The notes under the pieces: model-generated | Databases searched by the model: none | What the model saw: the letters and a program-made list of their open reading frames with translations, nothing else | What the model was told of the DNA's origin: nothing | Position numbers and translations under genes: made by a program | Part shown: piece after piece, positions 32,101 to 45,214 of the stretch | How the letters are laid out: every line of letters starts with the position of its first letter | Position numbering within the stretch: the stretch's first letter is position 1 | DNA from: Archegozetes longisetosus | Lineage: Eukaryota > Arthropoda > Arachnida > Sarcoptiformes > Trhypochthoniidae | Direction of reading: 5' to 3' | Assembly (NCBI GenBank): GCA_018873245.2 | Contig: JAEMBT020000002.1 | Location: 5,056,001-5,120,000, forward strand | DNA length: 64,000 nt

Positions 32101-35100
32101 GCTGAAAAATAAGTTTTTTTTATAGATTAATTTGTTGCTATGAGCCTTGAAATAGCCATATCATAAATATCAATGCATACATGTCTGAATTCATAAATAA
32201 GTCTATAGTTTTATTATCAACTCACTAATCGATTCACTGACAAACGCCTTTTCGTAATGTGTTTCCAAAGTGTCTTTTTTCTAAATTATCTAAACTAAGC
32301 TATTATTTATGTGCACAAAAGCTCATAGGAATGATCTCATTTGTTACATGACTTGATTAGAAAAATTGATTCATTGTTAAGTAGTATTGCATATGAAAAC
32401 GAATGACTCAACGCGTTGTTGGGAGACAGTTAGTTTATAACGAAATAGTTTATTTCAAACATTTATTTACTTATTGATAAATTGTCTGTTTAATTATTAA
32501 ATGGTAGACTTGCCAATAGAATATTGAATATGATAAAATAGGGAAAAGCTAACTTTAATCAAACACTATAAGAGGGTGTTTCCCTTATAAAGTTGTTTAT
32601 GAGAATTAAGAGAACACAGCTCAACATTACATAACATTTATGTATCGAATTTTGATGAGTAGAAGTAAACTTGTAATTATAATGATCCACTTCAAGGAAA
32701 AGGGATGCCCTCAGCATAAATTAATCATATAAAAGCCTTTAGATCTGTCATACGTTTACTGATATTAAGAGTTTTAACTTGCGATTTATCAAAAGACTAC
32801 TTTCTCCATTAGCGAATATTTTATTTAATTGACGAAAACTTATAGCCTCGAACAAGCGATAAGACATCGATCAAAATTTGTTGCCAAAGTAAATATGTTT
32901 TCAATTTATTATTCCCCAAATACTTTCTCTTAATGGAATAAAAATATAAAAAATTTCAAAAACTTTAGGGATTATCTATTTTATTGCTGTTTTATAGTCT
33001 TATATGAAATTTTAATGTTTTCGTGGAAGCTCTCATGTCAAAAGTAAGCTTATCTAAAGGTTCAGATACTAGTATTGAAACAATAAAGCAATCCTATGCA
33101 ACTTTTAAAGTCATTTTATAGATTAAGTTATATTCGGTTGAGTTAGCAATTTGTTCACTAGTTTACCAGACGTCATATACGGCTCAGCCTTACATCAATT
33201 TATCATCTCTGATGTTGTTTACAATACGAGCAAAGGCTTAAGATTGCTTTCCGAGAAATCACTTTAGGTCAAGTCTAACCAATACTGTTACCTTTTAACA
33301 GAAGAAGATTTCACGTGAACAGATATGAAATGAAGCTAACCGTGTTTTGGACAATTTGAAAAATACACAAAAAACTCAAAAAACTGAATGAAAACACTGT
33401 GAAACCTGTGTTGCCATTGATAAAAAACAGGAAATAAGGGATAATTGTAAAACTTGACAGGAAAAGGGCTATTAATTGTGTTTCCCTGTTGCGAAAATTA
33501 AATTTAGTTTTAAGCAAAGTCAAGGCATAGGCTATGCATAGACTGAGAAATGGATGCTCCAAAAGTAGACAAGAGTTGAGCTGATAATTTCAATACTTCT
33601 AACTCGTGATCAAATGACAAATCATAAGATTACTTTCTAACGAAAGGAAAATTAGAGCTTTATCTCAAAACTATTTAGGATTTGGCATAAACCCACTTCG
33701 TTTGAGCAATTTTTCTTATTTTAAAACAGTCAATGTTCCAAAAAACGCGAACAATGTTGAAAAAGTCATTTAGAAAGAGTTAGTTTAAGGCCTGAGCAGC
33801 TTTGATGTCATGAACACGTTAACATCAGCCCCAAAGAGCAGTGAGCAGGCATTTGAGCTAGTGATCACTTGTCTATCACATGATAGTTCTATTCTGTGAG
33901 CTGTGAAAGATTCATATTGAAGCTTATGTAATACATAATAAGTTAAAAAGTCTATTGCGCAATATCAGTCTTATTGGGGTGTAGTAACAATTGATAGATC
34001 TACTACAATAAGGGCGTAATTCACCTTTTTGTCTCATACTCTGTTATTCAAGTTATCTTATAGCTTTTAATCTTTAATTCATTAGGCATTATCATCAGAA
34101 TATAGTATTAGATTTGTTAGTCATTTGGTTCGTAGTATTGTTGTACTAACCTAATAAATGGTAGAAAATAGGACTATTCTGTTTACAGTATGTCAACTAA
34201 ATGCAGACTCATTCCTATAAACGAATGCGTCCTTATTCTAGCTGATCTGAGTGATCGAATTGCATGATCATCAATTCTAACGCTAGAGATGACACACAAA
34301 CTAGACTTTTGAGTTTCGGGATTCGGTTTCGTGATTTGCAATCAATTCATATTTTATTGCTTTTAATAAAAAGAGTACATTATTTTTGAGACAATAGGAA
34401 TCTGAATGATTTATTGATCGGATAATATTTGCCATTCATTTTGAAATGCTAATGTATTTGTTAAGCTACGAAAGGTTTAGTTTTATAGCAAAGCTCTAAG
34501 TGAGGGTAGAGAATATCTTAAAAGAATAAAAAATTGCACATTAAAAGTTAATAATGATTTGACTAAAGTTATACAAGATCTACGGTCAACTAAATTTAAT
34601 TAGCGTAGGTTTACAACTTTACTTATGTGGTAAAAATTGTTTACTAAACCTAATTATGGTTTTGCGTCATTCGTTCATAATAACTATTAATAAAATACGT
34701 AACACTAAGTTTAACTATTATATTGAGCAAGATATTAATTATTGCAGAAGCTATAGCTTAGGATCAATAATGCATTTGCGAAATAATCTAACGATAAAGA
34801 AACAAGTGAAGAATGAGTTGAAAGTCAAATATACTTTACTGACTTTCCATCGCTCAATCGTATAATCTTGAAAAATTGAGTAATTCGTTTTTTCATTTAA
34901 TACAATAACATTTTGATTGCAATAGAAAAATTGATTCTTTATTCTTTCTTCAAATTTGATTACATTATTTTAGAGATTATGATCATTAGGAATAAACAAT
35001 TTTGAAGCTAACAATTTTTGCTGCATTGTTTACGAACTACAAGTAATACATAGAAGTAAGACATCTCTATCGAATTGACTGAAACTTAGGCTTAAACAAC

Positions 35101-37670
35101 ATCTCTCTACAAAATATTATTTTGAACAAATACAACAAAACAAGAGCCATAAATAAAATAAGAGAGAACTAAACAGAAGCTAACAGTTCATTTTTATAGA
35201 AAAACCATTTTACATTTGAACGATTTTAGTAAGAGTACAAACATAAACGATAGCATTAGTGTTCTAATGGTTATCAGTAGATATTGAAAAACAAAAAGTC
35301 TATTTAGATTAAGTCAAAGCTCTAAATCTATGCAAATGAAAAATATTTAAACAACTTACTGGATATTAATGAGAGAGCTCGTTCATTGAGATTTCTTAGA
35401 GTTATAAATTTAAAACACTTATACTTTCGTCATTAGAACCAATTGATTGACTAACGCATAAACGGTTGGCAACACTCGCTATAAGAGCCACAAAAGATGC
35501 GAACGGAGTAAATTTGACGCACGAGCACTTCAACAATGCTCCCAAGTTTGACGAAACTTATATATTGTCAGACTGAGTAACTGAACAGGAACTCAGAGAG
35601 TAAACTTCTGCCTTCGTTTCTGTCTTCAGATATGAAGGGTTGAACTGAATGTTAAGTTAAGTTAAATTTAATTGAATTTGTATGGCTTTCAATAGAAAGC
35701 GTAATTATAGTTTGAATAAGAAAGAATTGGAACAAATTTATTCATTGAAACTTATTTCCTAGAATTTATGTCATGTATTAATGATAATAAATGGGTCGCA
35801 TGCGTTTGACGAGTGGATCTCACGTTTTTAACTCTCTTTTTCATTTTAAGTCCCGTTAAAATACTTTTAGTAGTCAAACAAAAAGTTAATATTAACTTAT
35901 TTTAATGTTCACGCTATAAACCAGTTTAAACAAGCTTCTGATTTTTCTATGTAAAAAAGGCTCTAAATCTTATTAGCTAAAAGTCAAAACAATTACTTTT
36001 ATAATTAATAATCGATATAGGCTAGTCTGAGCCTAGGCTCAGATCTATGAGCCTGTTCAGCCTCTATAAGGAAATTTGATCGAAAGAGTGCTAATTTAAT
36101 ACTTATGTAAATACTATATTACTAAGCATATACTTATGTTGAGTATAAATTATTACTATTTCAAATAAATAGTAAATATTTTGCTCAAAATCTATGTCAT
36201 GTATAGTTTATCTTTGAATTGAGGATTACAATCACTAAAGGCAATGCATTTCCAGTTTAAAATGTTGTCATTAAAAGAGAGTTTACATTTAGTTATTGGT
36301 TAGTTTTAAAAAATGAAAAGTTTCACTTTGATTTTATTGTTATAATTATTATAATTATTATAATATGAAGAGATATCTCCAATAAGTTATAATATTAAGT
36401 CTCCTACTAAGTAGGTGAACGAAACATTTGAATTACTCATATTGTGCAAAAAATGGTGCCTCTTACCATAATCTTTAAAAAATGCAAATTGTACTATTAT
36501 TAATAAAGGGAAAGTAAACCTGATTACATTACTTTTGGAACGTCAGATTCAATCTGATGTCTGAAAATGCTAGACTCAGGTTCAGACTCAATCTCAATGA
36601 AACTAAGCTTATAGTAAATTAACACATGGGTGAATAAGTTCTCGGCCCAACACCTTTCTTAATATATTTTGATGCTCATTTTGATAATAATATAGTCGCG
36701 TCTCATACTAAAAATGAACTCATTTATTAAAGAAGCAAAAAGTTACAAGCTAAGTAGTTTCGAAATACTTGCATCTAATAAAAAAGGGTACTTTTGGTAA
36801 TAAAAATGAATCGTCATAGATTTGAAATGTTGGTAAACTAAATTATAAAAATAATGTTATTAGAATTTCATAATGAAAACTAAATCATTTGATTAACTTT
36901 TTCATTATAACGTTTGAAATGTAAAATTGTAAAAGAGGAATGCTTTCACATACACTTTATTTCTTTACTCTATAGCTGTTATAAATAATGTTATAAACCA
37001 ATGCTATTTTAATTAATTGAATAGTTACCTATAATCCGTATACAATTCTCACTCATTGTTCAGATAAAGAATTGAATATTCAAAAATAGTGCGATTTCCC
37101 AATCCTTTGCTTTTACAGGTCTAAAAACAAAAACCGAATAGTTGTAACAAACTTTTGGTTGGCTTTTATAGAAGAGGAATAATAGAACTAAAATTTGAGT
37201 ACTCATTTAATGCATTTCTCTGATCAGTTTCCTTTCAAGTTTGAAATGCTCGTGTAACTGTCATTTGAGACATGAAAATTTGAAAAATCTGCAGCAATAT
37301 CACTCGAATAGTCTTATAGAGCTATTTGGGCGGCAAAAAGAAATATTCTTCCGATTACTTTTGTTTATATTTTATATCAATTTTCAAGTTAAAAATGATA
37401 AGTTAACTTACTAGATAAAAGTCAAAATCAATTATAGCTAATTAAAAAGATGTTTAAATAACTTGAAAAGTTTTAAAAGTGTGAATAGAAAGAAAAGTAT
37501 TTAAAATTAAACTATTTAAACTGTTTACTTATAAAAGATTTAGATCAATCATCATTGACTTATTGTATGAAAAAATTGAAATCTAATACTAAACTTAGCC
37601 CTAGGGCAACCAAACTTATTCCCAACACTTCAAAAGTAAACTTAGACATTTGAGACTTGTATTTGTGACG
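29200..37670. other. Long AT-rich region without recognisable genes
   Basis: No conserved domain, exon chain or clear terminal inverted repeat was found over about 8.5 kb. The few frames near 60-80 codons (for example 33311-33562 on the minus strand and 34656-34865 on the plus strand) are leucine- or lysine-rich and unsupported. A GAGCCTAGGCTC motif cluster lies at 36023-36065. The region could hold unrecognised regulatory DNA or non-coding RNA. Confidence 0.4.
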
Positions 37671-37673
37671 ATG

Positions 37674-37803
37674 CCAAGGAAATAATATTTGCAATCGTTT
37701 CTATCACGTGATCAGTATTTTTAAATGTAATATAAACATGTAAGAGAGTACTTCTCAACACCAATGATTATTATTAATCATGAAAAATCAACTGAATGAT
37801 CGA

Positions 37804-37847
<44 letters not shown>

Positions 37848-37909
37848 TTATATTACATTGAAATATACTGATGACGCGATAAAAACGATTGTAAGTATTA
37901 TTTGTTTGG
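37674..37909. mobile_element. Short MITE with a CT microsatellite inside
   Basis: Inverted arms of about 70 bp (left 37674-37742, right ~37845-37909) share CAATCGTTT, TATCACGTGATCAGTAT/TATCGCGTCATCAGTAT and AATGTAATATAAA. The loop contains a (CT)n tract at 37807-37843. Confidence 0.65.
37807..37843. repeat. (CT)n microsatellite
   Basis: About 18 uninterrupted CT units, inside the loop of the surrounding MITE. Confidence 0.95.
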
Positions 37910-38772
37910 AATAACCACATTTCAATTAAAACTTAGGATTTCTTACAATGTCAAAAATTGTCTCACTTTCGTGCTCGTACAATTAATATTATTTTACAAA
38001 AAGAAATTTATGCTTTTTTCATTATTTAACAGTATTTGAGCGCGTTCAAGTTAATTTTAGGTTTGCTGCCAAAATAGCACTGGTCATTAAAAATTAGTCT
38101 AATTTTTCTTATCATTGAATGAGTATAGCCTATTTTTGATATACAATCTTATGAAATTTACTACAATTATGAAAATGAACGTCAAAATATATCAGACAAA
38201 TGTTGGGCTGCAAACTTTACTGACTGACGTTATGTAATAACGCATTACTGATTTTCATAATTCATTAAAAGATAAATTATGTAAAACATAAGTTTGGGTT
38301 AAATTTGCGTTACACATTTTCCTAAACACACTCAACACTACGAATTAAATTTGAATAATTAATGAAAATCAATTATTTATAACAGCAATTAATTCTTAGA
38401 GATACATTTAAATATTTTTCTAACATTAAAATGTTAGATTCAATTAAGATTTATGAGTTTAACTTATCAAATTGATAGGCAATTATAACTAGCTGACAAT
38501 TTTTATGGCTTGGCACCAAACTCAATGTATAAAACTTTGAAAACATACCCATCGAAACAACTCAGAGTATCCCAACAGAAATCGGAAATGAATCACTTCG
38601 TTTCCAAGAGATCATATTTTATTAAAGCAAAAATGAGGCAAATTAAATATACGTTAGCTTCGTTTCATATACTCGAAATTTGTTTATTGTTCAATTATTT
38701 AAAGATTAGTCTTCCATGAGTTGAGTAGAAAAAGAAAAACAGCTCAATTTTAACCAACAGTTCAAGTGAACA

Positions 38773-39285
38773 ATGCCGAAAAGCACTCAAAGTTTAAGCC
38801 ATTATTCTTCGAGTTTAAGTCGTTACGCACCACGAAGTAATGAATTTAAAGCAACTAAATTCATTTTAATTGGATTTATTGTTTTAAATATATTTCTTTC
38901 GATATGGGTTTGTGTTTATATCACCGAACAGGCAGAATGGGAAAGAAATGCAGCCAACGATGATCCAGAAAACAGAGAAGCCGTCAAAACATGGACTATT
39001 TGGTCGATGACTGTCGTTATATTTGCTGACATCGCTTCCATTGTATTGCTTTATGGTGTCTGGAAAGATAACAAGAAATGGCTCATTGCTTTGTCTGTTT
39101 TGGCGTTTTTGTTCTCGATTTATGGTATTTCGAGCGCTTATACGAGAGGAAGTATTACGTGCTTTGTTGTACCCTTTGTCATCGCAACTCTCGCCATCAT
39201 TATGGTTTGGATGGTTAGAGAAGAGGAACGACAATACGAAGTGGCCAGAGGCCAAACACTTAGAACTAGTGTGAAAAAATACTAA
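38773..39285 (+). CDS. Four-transmembrane protein A, family unknown
   Basis: An intronless ORF of 170 residues; ATG at 38773. Four predicted hydrophobic segments lie at about 28-50, 75-97, 103-122 and 128-148, with a ~25-residue charged first loop (TEQAEWERNAANDDPENRE) and cytosol-like basic and acidic tails. The motif YTRGSI at 123-128, between segments 3 and 4, is shared with proteins C and D of the same cluster. It is the only plus-strand member and converges on protein B. No named tetraspan family was recognised: it lacks the tetraspanin CCG motif and the claudin W-GLW-C-C signature. Confidence 0.75.
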   Translation: MPKSTQSLSHYSSSLSRYAPRSNEFKATKFILIGFIVLNIFLSIWVCVYITEQAEWERNAANDDPENREAVKTWTIWSMTVVIFADIASIVLLYGVWKDNKKWLIALSVLAFLFSIYGISSAYTRGSITCFVVPFVIATLAIIMVWMVREEERQYEVARGQTLRTSVKKY

Positions 39286-39859
39286 ATTTGCCCCTAACTT
39301 TATATTGTTTTGTAAAGCTGAGTTCTTCTTGCCTCATTATGAATCAACTTTTCTAAAGTCTTAAGTTTGTGAAGTAGTGAGAATCATAGAGACAGAAGTT
39401 TTAATTTAGCTATGAATTAGATTCAGTATTAAGTTTTAGCAAACAGGTTTCACGTTTGAAGGATTTGAAACAATCATATGATTAATGTCATGATAATTAT
39501 AAAAACATTCATCTTTATTAATGATTAAATAATTTATTTAACTTTTTTTGAAGGCTATAACAATTTCTGAAAAAATGTTTACGTATATTTTCATACATTA
39601 TATTTTTCCGACTATTTATTTTAATAATTGATAACTTGAATAGAGAAAAGTGCAAAAATGAATTCATACTTTATATTTATATATTGAAATATTAAATATC
39701 TCGATTATCTCTGATGGACAGGAAATTCCAAGACTTCAACTTTTATTTGCTATGAGACGCATACTGTTGTGTAAGCACTAAATTGATTCAAACTTTGAAA
39801 ACTATTTTTTCAATACTTTTTATACAACATTTCAAAATGAGTGTGAAATCATTCTCAGA

Positions 39860-40300
39860 TTAGAGTTGAAACTCTTCAGATAAATCAATTTTAGCTTCTA
39901 TTAACCATTCGTGTTTAATCCATAAAAGAAAAGAAAACATAAAACTCAAAAATGACATTAAAATATTGATTAATAGGCAAATGAATGGGGGTCGAATCAA
40001 TAGTGCGAATGAGATAATGAACGTCAAAACTTTGGCAACTGTTGAGACCATTGATATTGTGTAGTGCTCAGCAAATGCACCAATAACTCCAATAAAACTC
40101 ATAACGTTAGAGACAATCACTGATAATATATAAAAAGTTTTCACTTTATACCAATATGTCTGATCTGATGCATATTCCTTCTGAACGTCCTTAATTGAAG
40201 ATAATTTGTTCGGTGTTGTCCATATAGTAAGTACAATGTACGCAAAGCTTACTGAAATGAGCAAATATTTGACAACAAACAGAAACTTGTAGTAAAACAT
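39860..40300 (-). CDS. Four-transmembrane protein B, divergent
   Basis: An intronless 146-residue ORF from the ATG at 40300. Hydrophobic segments lie at about 7-28, 54-76, 80-101 and 106-127. The block FIGVIGAFAEHYTISM lines up with LIGLFGAFKEHYHLCM of protein C, which places it in the same family, but the YTRGSI motif is lost (LLIRPPF instead). It is shorter in the first loop and at the C-terminus than its relatives. Confidence 0.7.
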   Translation of the reverse strand: MFYYKFLFVVKYLLISVSFAYIVLTIWTTPNKLSSIKDVQKEYASDQTYWYKVKTFYILSVIVSNVMSFIGVIGAFAEHYTISMVSTVAKVLTFIISFALLIRPPFICLLINILMSFLSFMFSFLLWIKHEWLIEAKIDLSEEFQL

Positions 40301-40309
40301 TTTGCATCA

Positions 40310-43300
40310 CAAATGATTCGAAGAGACACTTAAATAACTTTCTGATAAAAGAAAACTACAATAGAAAGGAAATGCATGAGATTTGAATCAGTAAAAATGA
40401 AAAATTTCAGTCCTCATCAGATGTCAGTAAGATTTGCATAAAGAGACTGATGAAGACTAAAGATAGAAAACCAATTCATAATAATTTTTAAGAAAACGAT
40501 ATATTAATTGAAGAAATCTTGAGTTTTTAAGACTTTCGCAGTTGCTTCAACTTTGAAAAATTCTAAATTCATTCAGTTTGGTTCTTGTTTGGTACTTATT
40601 ATTCAGTTGGAAAATTATCTAAGTTATTATGAAGTCTCAGTTAGGTTTAACTTAATTTTACAGGAAGTCTAATAAAATATAGATATCCAGACATTACTGT
40701 ATATATTAATAGATTAATAAATTCTATAATAAAACATAAATTCTAATACTAAATAAAAAGTTAACAAATTTAGTATAAATAAAAGTTGACAAACTTTTTA
40801 ATACAGTTTTAAGATTGAAGCATTGTTTAGCGGCAAGTATTAGCGTAAAAGCACAGACGAGGCACCTAATTTCTTGCGTTTGAACTACTAATGAAGAAAT
40901 AGATAATGACTTTATTTATTTTATTTAAATTCAAGTTTAAGAATAAAAATAAAAATTTGTAATTAGTTGCTTAAAGTTGCAAAATATGAATACTTTGTGT
41001 GTCCACCATTAGCTTCTCTAACAAACTCCAACCTTGTTGGCATCAAGTTTGCCAAATTTATACAATTTTGTCCATCACATAATAATACCAAATTACGCTC
41101 TACTTCGTGAACAGGCTGTCCTTTTTATTAATAAATATTTTCAGCGAATACCATAATTATTTCATAAATAATGAGCCACATAATGAGTAAGTTCTTCTAC
41201 TTGAAATTAAAAAGGAAATACTTGAGAAAATGCTATTCCTAAAATTTGACTTAACGAGTTAATGCTAGTAAGAAGAATCTACTTTTATAAAGTAATTACT
41301 AGAAAATTAGACAGTCAATTTTTAGTCTACTCATGAGGAGACTAAAATATATCAACAAACAGTAACAAACATACAATCTCATTCGATGAATCAATTTGCT
41401 GGCAATTAACTCTTATGACTTTAATGAAATTCTTCCTAATATCAATGTTCTTTCTAAATTTTAAATAAGAAAGAACTTATTTTATGGAATAGGTCATTAT
41501 ATTGGTCAATATAATTTTATTGAAGAGACACACCTATTTTTGTGTTGTGTTTTATGTATTCTAAATGTTTATTTTGAAATTAATGCATCTTTAAGTGTGT
41601 TCAAATTTTCATAGATTTTAAGATATGATATCAAATTTCTGCCCTTTTATTGAAAGTTCGAACCTAAGAAATTAAGTACCTTATCTGTACACCTAATTTT
41701 CAGTGTGATTTTCAATCTATTAACTACATACGATTATTCTACTTAATTGATCCAAATAGTGTAATATTTAACTTCTAAGCATTTACTTGTGATTTCATTT
41801 AAAAGTTTTGCAATTGTTAGCACTTTGTAACAACTCTTTAGAACCTCAATTGAACCAGAAGCCTGAATATTTGACAACTTCGGTTGTTTAGCGGTGTTTG
41901 AGAGAACCAGTCTCTTAAATGAAGTTCTGATTCAAGGGTCGCAATATTGCCAATTAATAAAAGTTGCTATAAATTCGGTATTTTGTTAATCAATGCATTG
42001 ATATTCGAGTTTTGAAAGATAGACAACATTTTAGAACCCATCAACTCAATAGCTTTTCAAAATTTGTAATTTGTATAATTATGTTTTACGCAAGTTCTTA
42101 GATACTCTAAGTTTGGGTAATCATATAGTAATTTAAAGTTCATCTAAAAGCTCAATGTAACTCCACTCTAATTCTTAACTCAACTGAAAACAACCAGTGT
42201 TGTGGTATTTATAGAGTAACAGGGTCAGAATCTGCACAACTTTGGATAATGGATAAGTTTGAAACGTGTCAACCATTAGCTGGGTGATCGCAAAGATCGC
42301 ATCAGATAGAATGCGCAGTTTCTGTTGATTATATTCCTTTTTGACTTCCAGTAAATCTCTGATTTGTTGCTATAGTTTGCGAACTCTTCCTTTTGATATC
42401 TTTTCTACAACGTTGAATAAATTAAACATTGAATTGAGATATCGTCGATTTCATTGATAGTCAGACACATTCATAGTGGAAATTCATTCAAATGAAATGA
42501 CATTTCGGAGGAATAAGTTCCTATTGTAGTTAATATTGTATCCTGTCACATAAAAGAAACTCGTCAGCTGTCAATTTAATGTAAAACCGATCGCTTATAC
42601 TTATACTTTAAACTTTACTTACTCTGTACTTTATAAAAGTATTACTAAATCATTACAACTAAAGTTCATAATACATGTATGTAAACAATAATAAGATTAA
42701 TAATCATATACCATATTTTATTGGTCTTATTCGATTATTTTTATTTTAAAGCGATATTTAGAATAGAGTTGGCACGAATAAATGTTATAAATGATGATGG
42801 ACAATAGATCAGCTTCCAGTACACTATCGCGCAGCGATTACCGCAAACGAAACCACCGCACTGCAACACCGCCTGTTGACGTTACCATGACATAACCTCA
42901 CAGAGCATTCCCTAAATCAGGATAGTACCTACTAATTCAAATGATCGATGCTTAAAGTCAACTTAAACATAATCTAAATAAAGGAATTAGATAATTTCGA
43001 AGAACTAAAAGTAACTTAACATATTGATAATAAAATTGAGAGAAAATTTAAATTATCATTGAAAAATGATTTATGCTGTAAAGACTTGCAACGAAAGCTC
43101 AAGCTTAAAAACTTGAGCTCATGATCTTACATTAAATTGCGCGCATAATGCGAATAATTAGTGGTTTTTAACCATCATAATAATATTCTAATCAAAAACA
43201 TTTTAATTCAAACAAAGTAGAATATTTTAGTTTTTCAGGCAAAATTAGAGCAGTGACCACACCCATAGGCTTTAGCTTAAGTTTGCAAAAATCAGCTTCG

Positions 43301-43860
43301 TCGTTAGTTATAAAATATTTCTCTAAAATGATTTTCATAATATTTTAATATCTTATTGAGATACTTGAGTTAAAAGACCAACTGAAACTCATTCCATAAA
43401 TTATTAAAAGTCGTTCAGGTAATCAACATAATTTGAAATCATTTTTCAGTTTTAACTAAACTTTTATTCTAGAAAAAAGTGATAATCATTTTTGAGCCCA
43501 GAAATAAAATTAATTGAAAAGTTTATTACATTGAACTATATTAAAATTTACTATATTTAAGTTAACTCTATTGAACTGTTTTCAAGAAAATAATATTGAA
43601 CTACAAATAAAGCATTAATAGACAACTAATACAGATATTAGAACCACACAAAACTTGGTATTCAGTCAAAATGGTTAAGTAAAATGAAAACATTGAAAGT
43701 TAATAATTAGCAAAATTCAATTTACAAGTTTAAGGCACCATTTGGTGATAAGCCGTACAAATAATGAACACAAGACTACATCACAATGAGAAAAATATTT
43801 TTAAAAAATGTTTTAAAATAATCGTTAATACTTAAATTTAAAAAAGTAATTTAAATAGGT
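40310..43860. other. Intergenic DNA inside the four-TM cluster
   Basis: No additional intact or clearly broken four-TM copy was found. A transposase C-terminal fragment lies at 40975-41130. A GC-richer patch at about 42790-42910 has no identified function. Confidence 0.4.
40975..41130 (-). pseudogene. Tc1-like transposase C-terminal fragment
   Basis: The minus strand reads VERNLVLLCDGQNCINLANL then MPTRLEFVREANGGHTKY, which matches the usual C-terminal end of Tc1 transposases (SMPRR...KGG-TKY). The rest of the element is missing. Confidence 0.5.
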
Positions 43861-43868
43861 TTAGACTC

Positions 43869-44366
43869 TCAGGCATTTGCTGGTGATGTATAGACAGTTG
43901 GCTGAACTATTTCTACACGAATTTTATGTGCTAAAACAAATGCTAAAACTGCGACTAGAAATGGAACCAGCCACGAAGAAATGCTGCCTCGAGTATATTC
44001 TACACCAGAGCAGAATATGGCATAACCCATGAGAAGCACGCCATAAATCATACAAAGATGATAATGCTCTTTGAAAGCTCCAAATAGTCCTATCAAGTTA
44101 ACTAAATCAATGATTACTAGTATAGCAATTATGAAACCTTTCCAGACTTTTGCGCTTTGCCTTTTGTCGCCATCGCTGAAGTGTCCATCAGCATCAGCTA
44201 TCTCGTCAACGGCTTTGTCGACAGCTTTATCGAGATATATACCGACCCATATCGAACTCAATATATTGGCTAATGCGAACACTATTAAAGTCCATTTAAT
44301 TAGTTTAAAACCAAGACTACGGTAAGAATCGTTTGCAACACTTAATGGTCGACTCCCTTTATTCAT
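43869..44366 (-). CDS. Four-transmembrane protein C, family unknown
   Basis: An intronless ORF; from the ATG at 44366 the protein is 165 residues (MNKGSRPLSV). The frame is open upstream to 44459, but the extra 31 residues are not matched in relatives. Hydrophobic segments are at about 21-44, 75-97, 102-122 and 129-148. It is the closest relative of protein D: shared ILSSIWVGIY at the end of segment 1, VWKG before segment 2, YTRGSISSWLV between segments 3 and 4, and AHKI(R/K)VE after segment 4. The conserved lysine-rich exit and short C-tail suggest one topology for the group, with both ends probably cytosolic (inference). Confidence 0.78.
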   Translation of the reverse strand: MNKGSRPLSVANDSYRSLGFKLIKWTLIVFALANILSSIWVGIYLDKAVDKAVDEIADADGHFSDGDKRQSAKVWKGFIIAILVIIDLVNLIGLFGAFKEHYHLCMIYGVLLMGYAIFCSGVEYTRGSISSWLVPFLVAVLAFVLAHKIRVEIVQPTVYTSPANA

Positions 44367-44469
44367 GATTTCGAACAAAATAAAATATAGATTTATCCAC
44401 TGATCCTTATTGTTTATCTTACATTTCAGTATTGAAGGCAAATATACTCTTGGAGACAATTGTTGGTGT

Positions 44470-45210
44470 GTGATAGTTGCTTATGGATACTATGATTATG
44501 GGCTTAAGGTTAGTGCTTACAGTTAACTGTTATTTTGACTCATGTTCAACAAATATTATAAATATTTATGGAATTTTTTTTGTTGTCTTCTGATATTGGA
44601 TAAATCTACCTCTCTCTTTCTCTTCTAGATTAAGATAAACTTTTTAGTTCAACAAGGTCTCACTATTGACGGAATTTAGTCAAAAATTTGTTTTATTATC
44701 TAACTGAAATACTATTTTATCAATATTTGACGAACATTCAAACTAGATCGATTGATCAAATACTCAAATTTTACAGTTATTATTGAACTATAACTCAATC
44801 AATATTGAAGAAAAATAATTTAAAATTGGTTCATATTTTCATTGATTTTATTATAGTAATGAATGAAATACACTGAATTGCGAGTAGTTCATGGTTTTTT
44901 ATTGTACAAAATGTCAAGCATACAAACATTTAAAACTTTAAGATACAGAATTTTAGTACATTTTTTAAAAGTAGAGTTAACTGTAGCTCTCTATTAAGTA
45001 GAATTAACATTTAGGATAACTATAGCTTTCCTTATATTGAGAATATTGTGTCAAACATTAAACTAAATGAACACAGTATGAAAAATAATCGAGAAAAAAA
45101 TTAAAAATAAAAAACTAATAAATAAATGAAGTGATAGAATAATGTTTGATCTGTTGATGCATTTTTCTATGACAATAAAGTGTTAGTGAAGGCATATATG
45201 ATTTTGTTGA
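44470..45210. other. Intergenic spacer between proteins C and D
   Basis: About 750 bp, AT-rich. No TATA box, repeat or ORF could be supported with confidence. Confidence 0.4.
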
Positions 45211-45214
45211 TGTG

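Noticed and set aside
33311-33562. 83-codon hydrophobic frame as a membrane protein gene
   Set aside because: Phe/Leu-rich translation typical of random AT-rich DNA; no homology, no context, and weaker composition than the four-TM genes.
38884-39274. Antisense and alternate frames within the first four-TM gene
   Set aside because: Shadows of the 38773-39285 gene; their translations lack the shared motifs.
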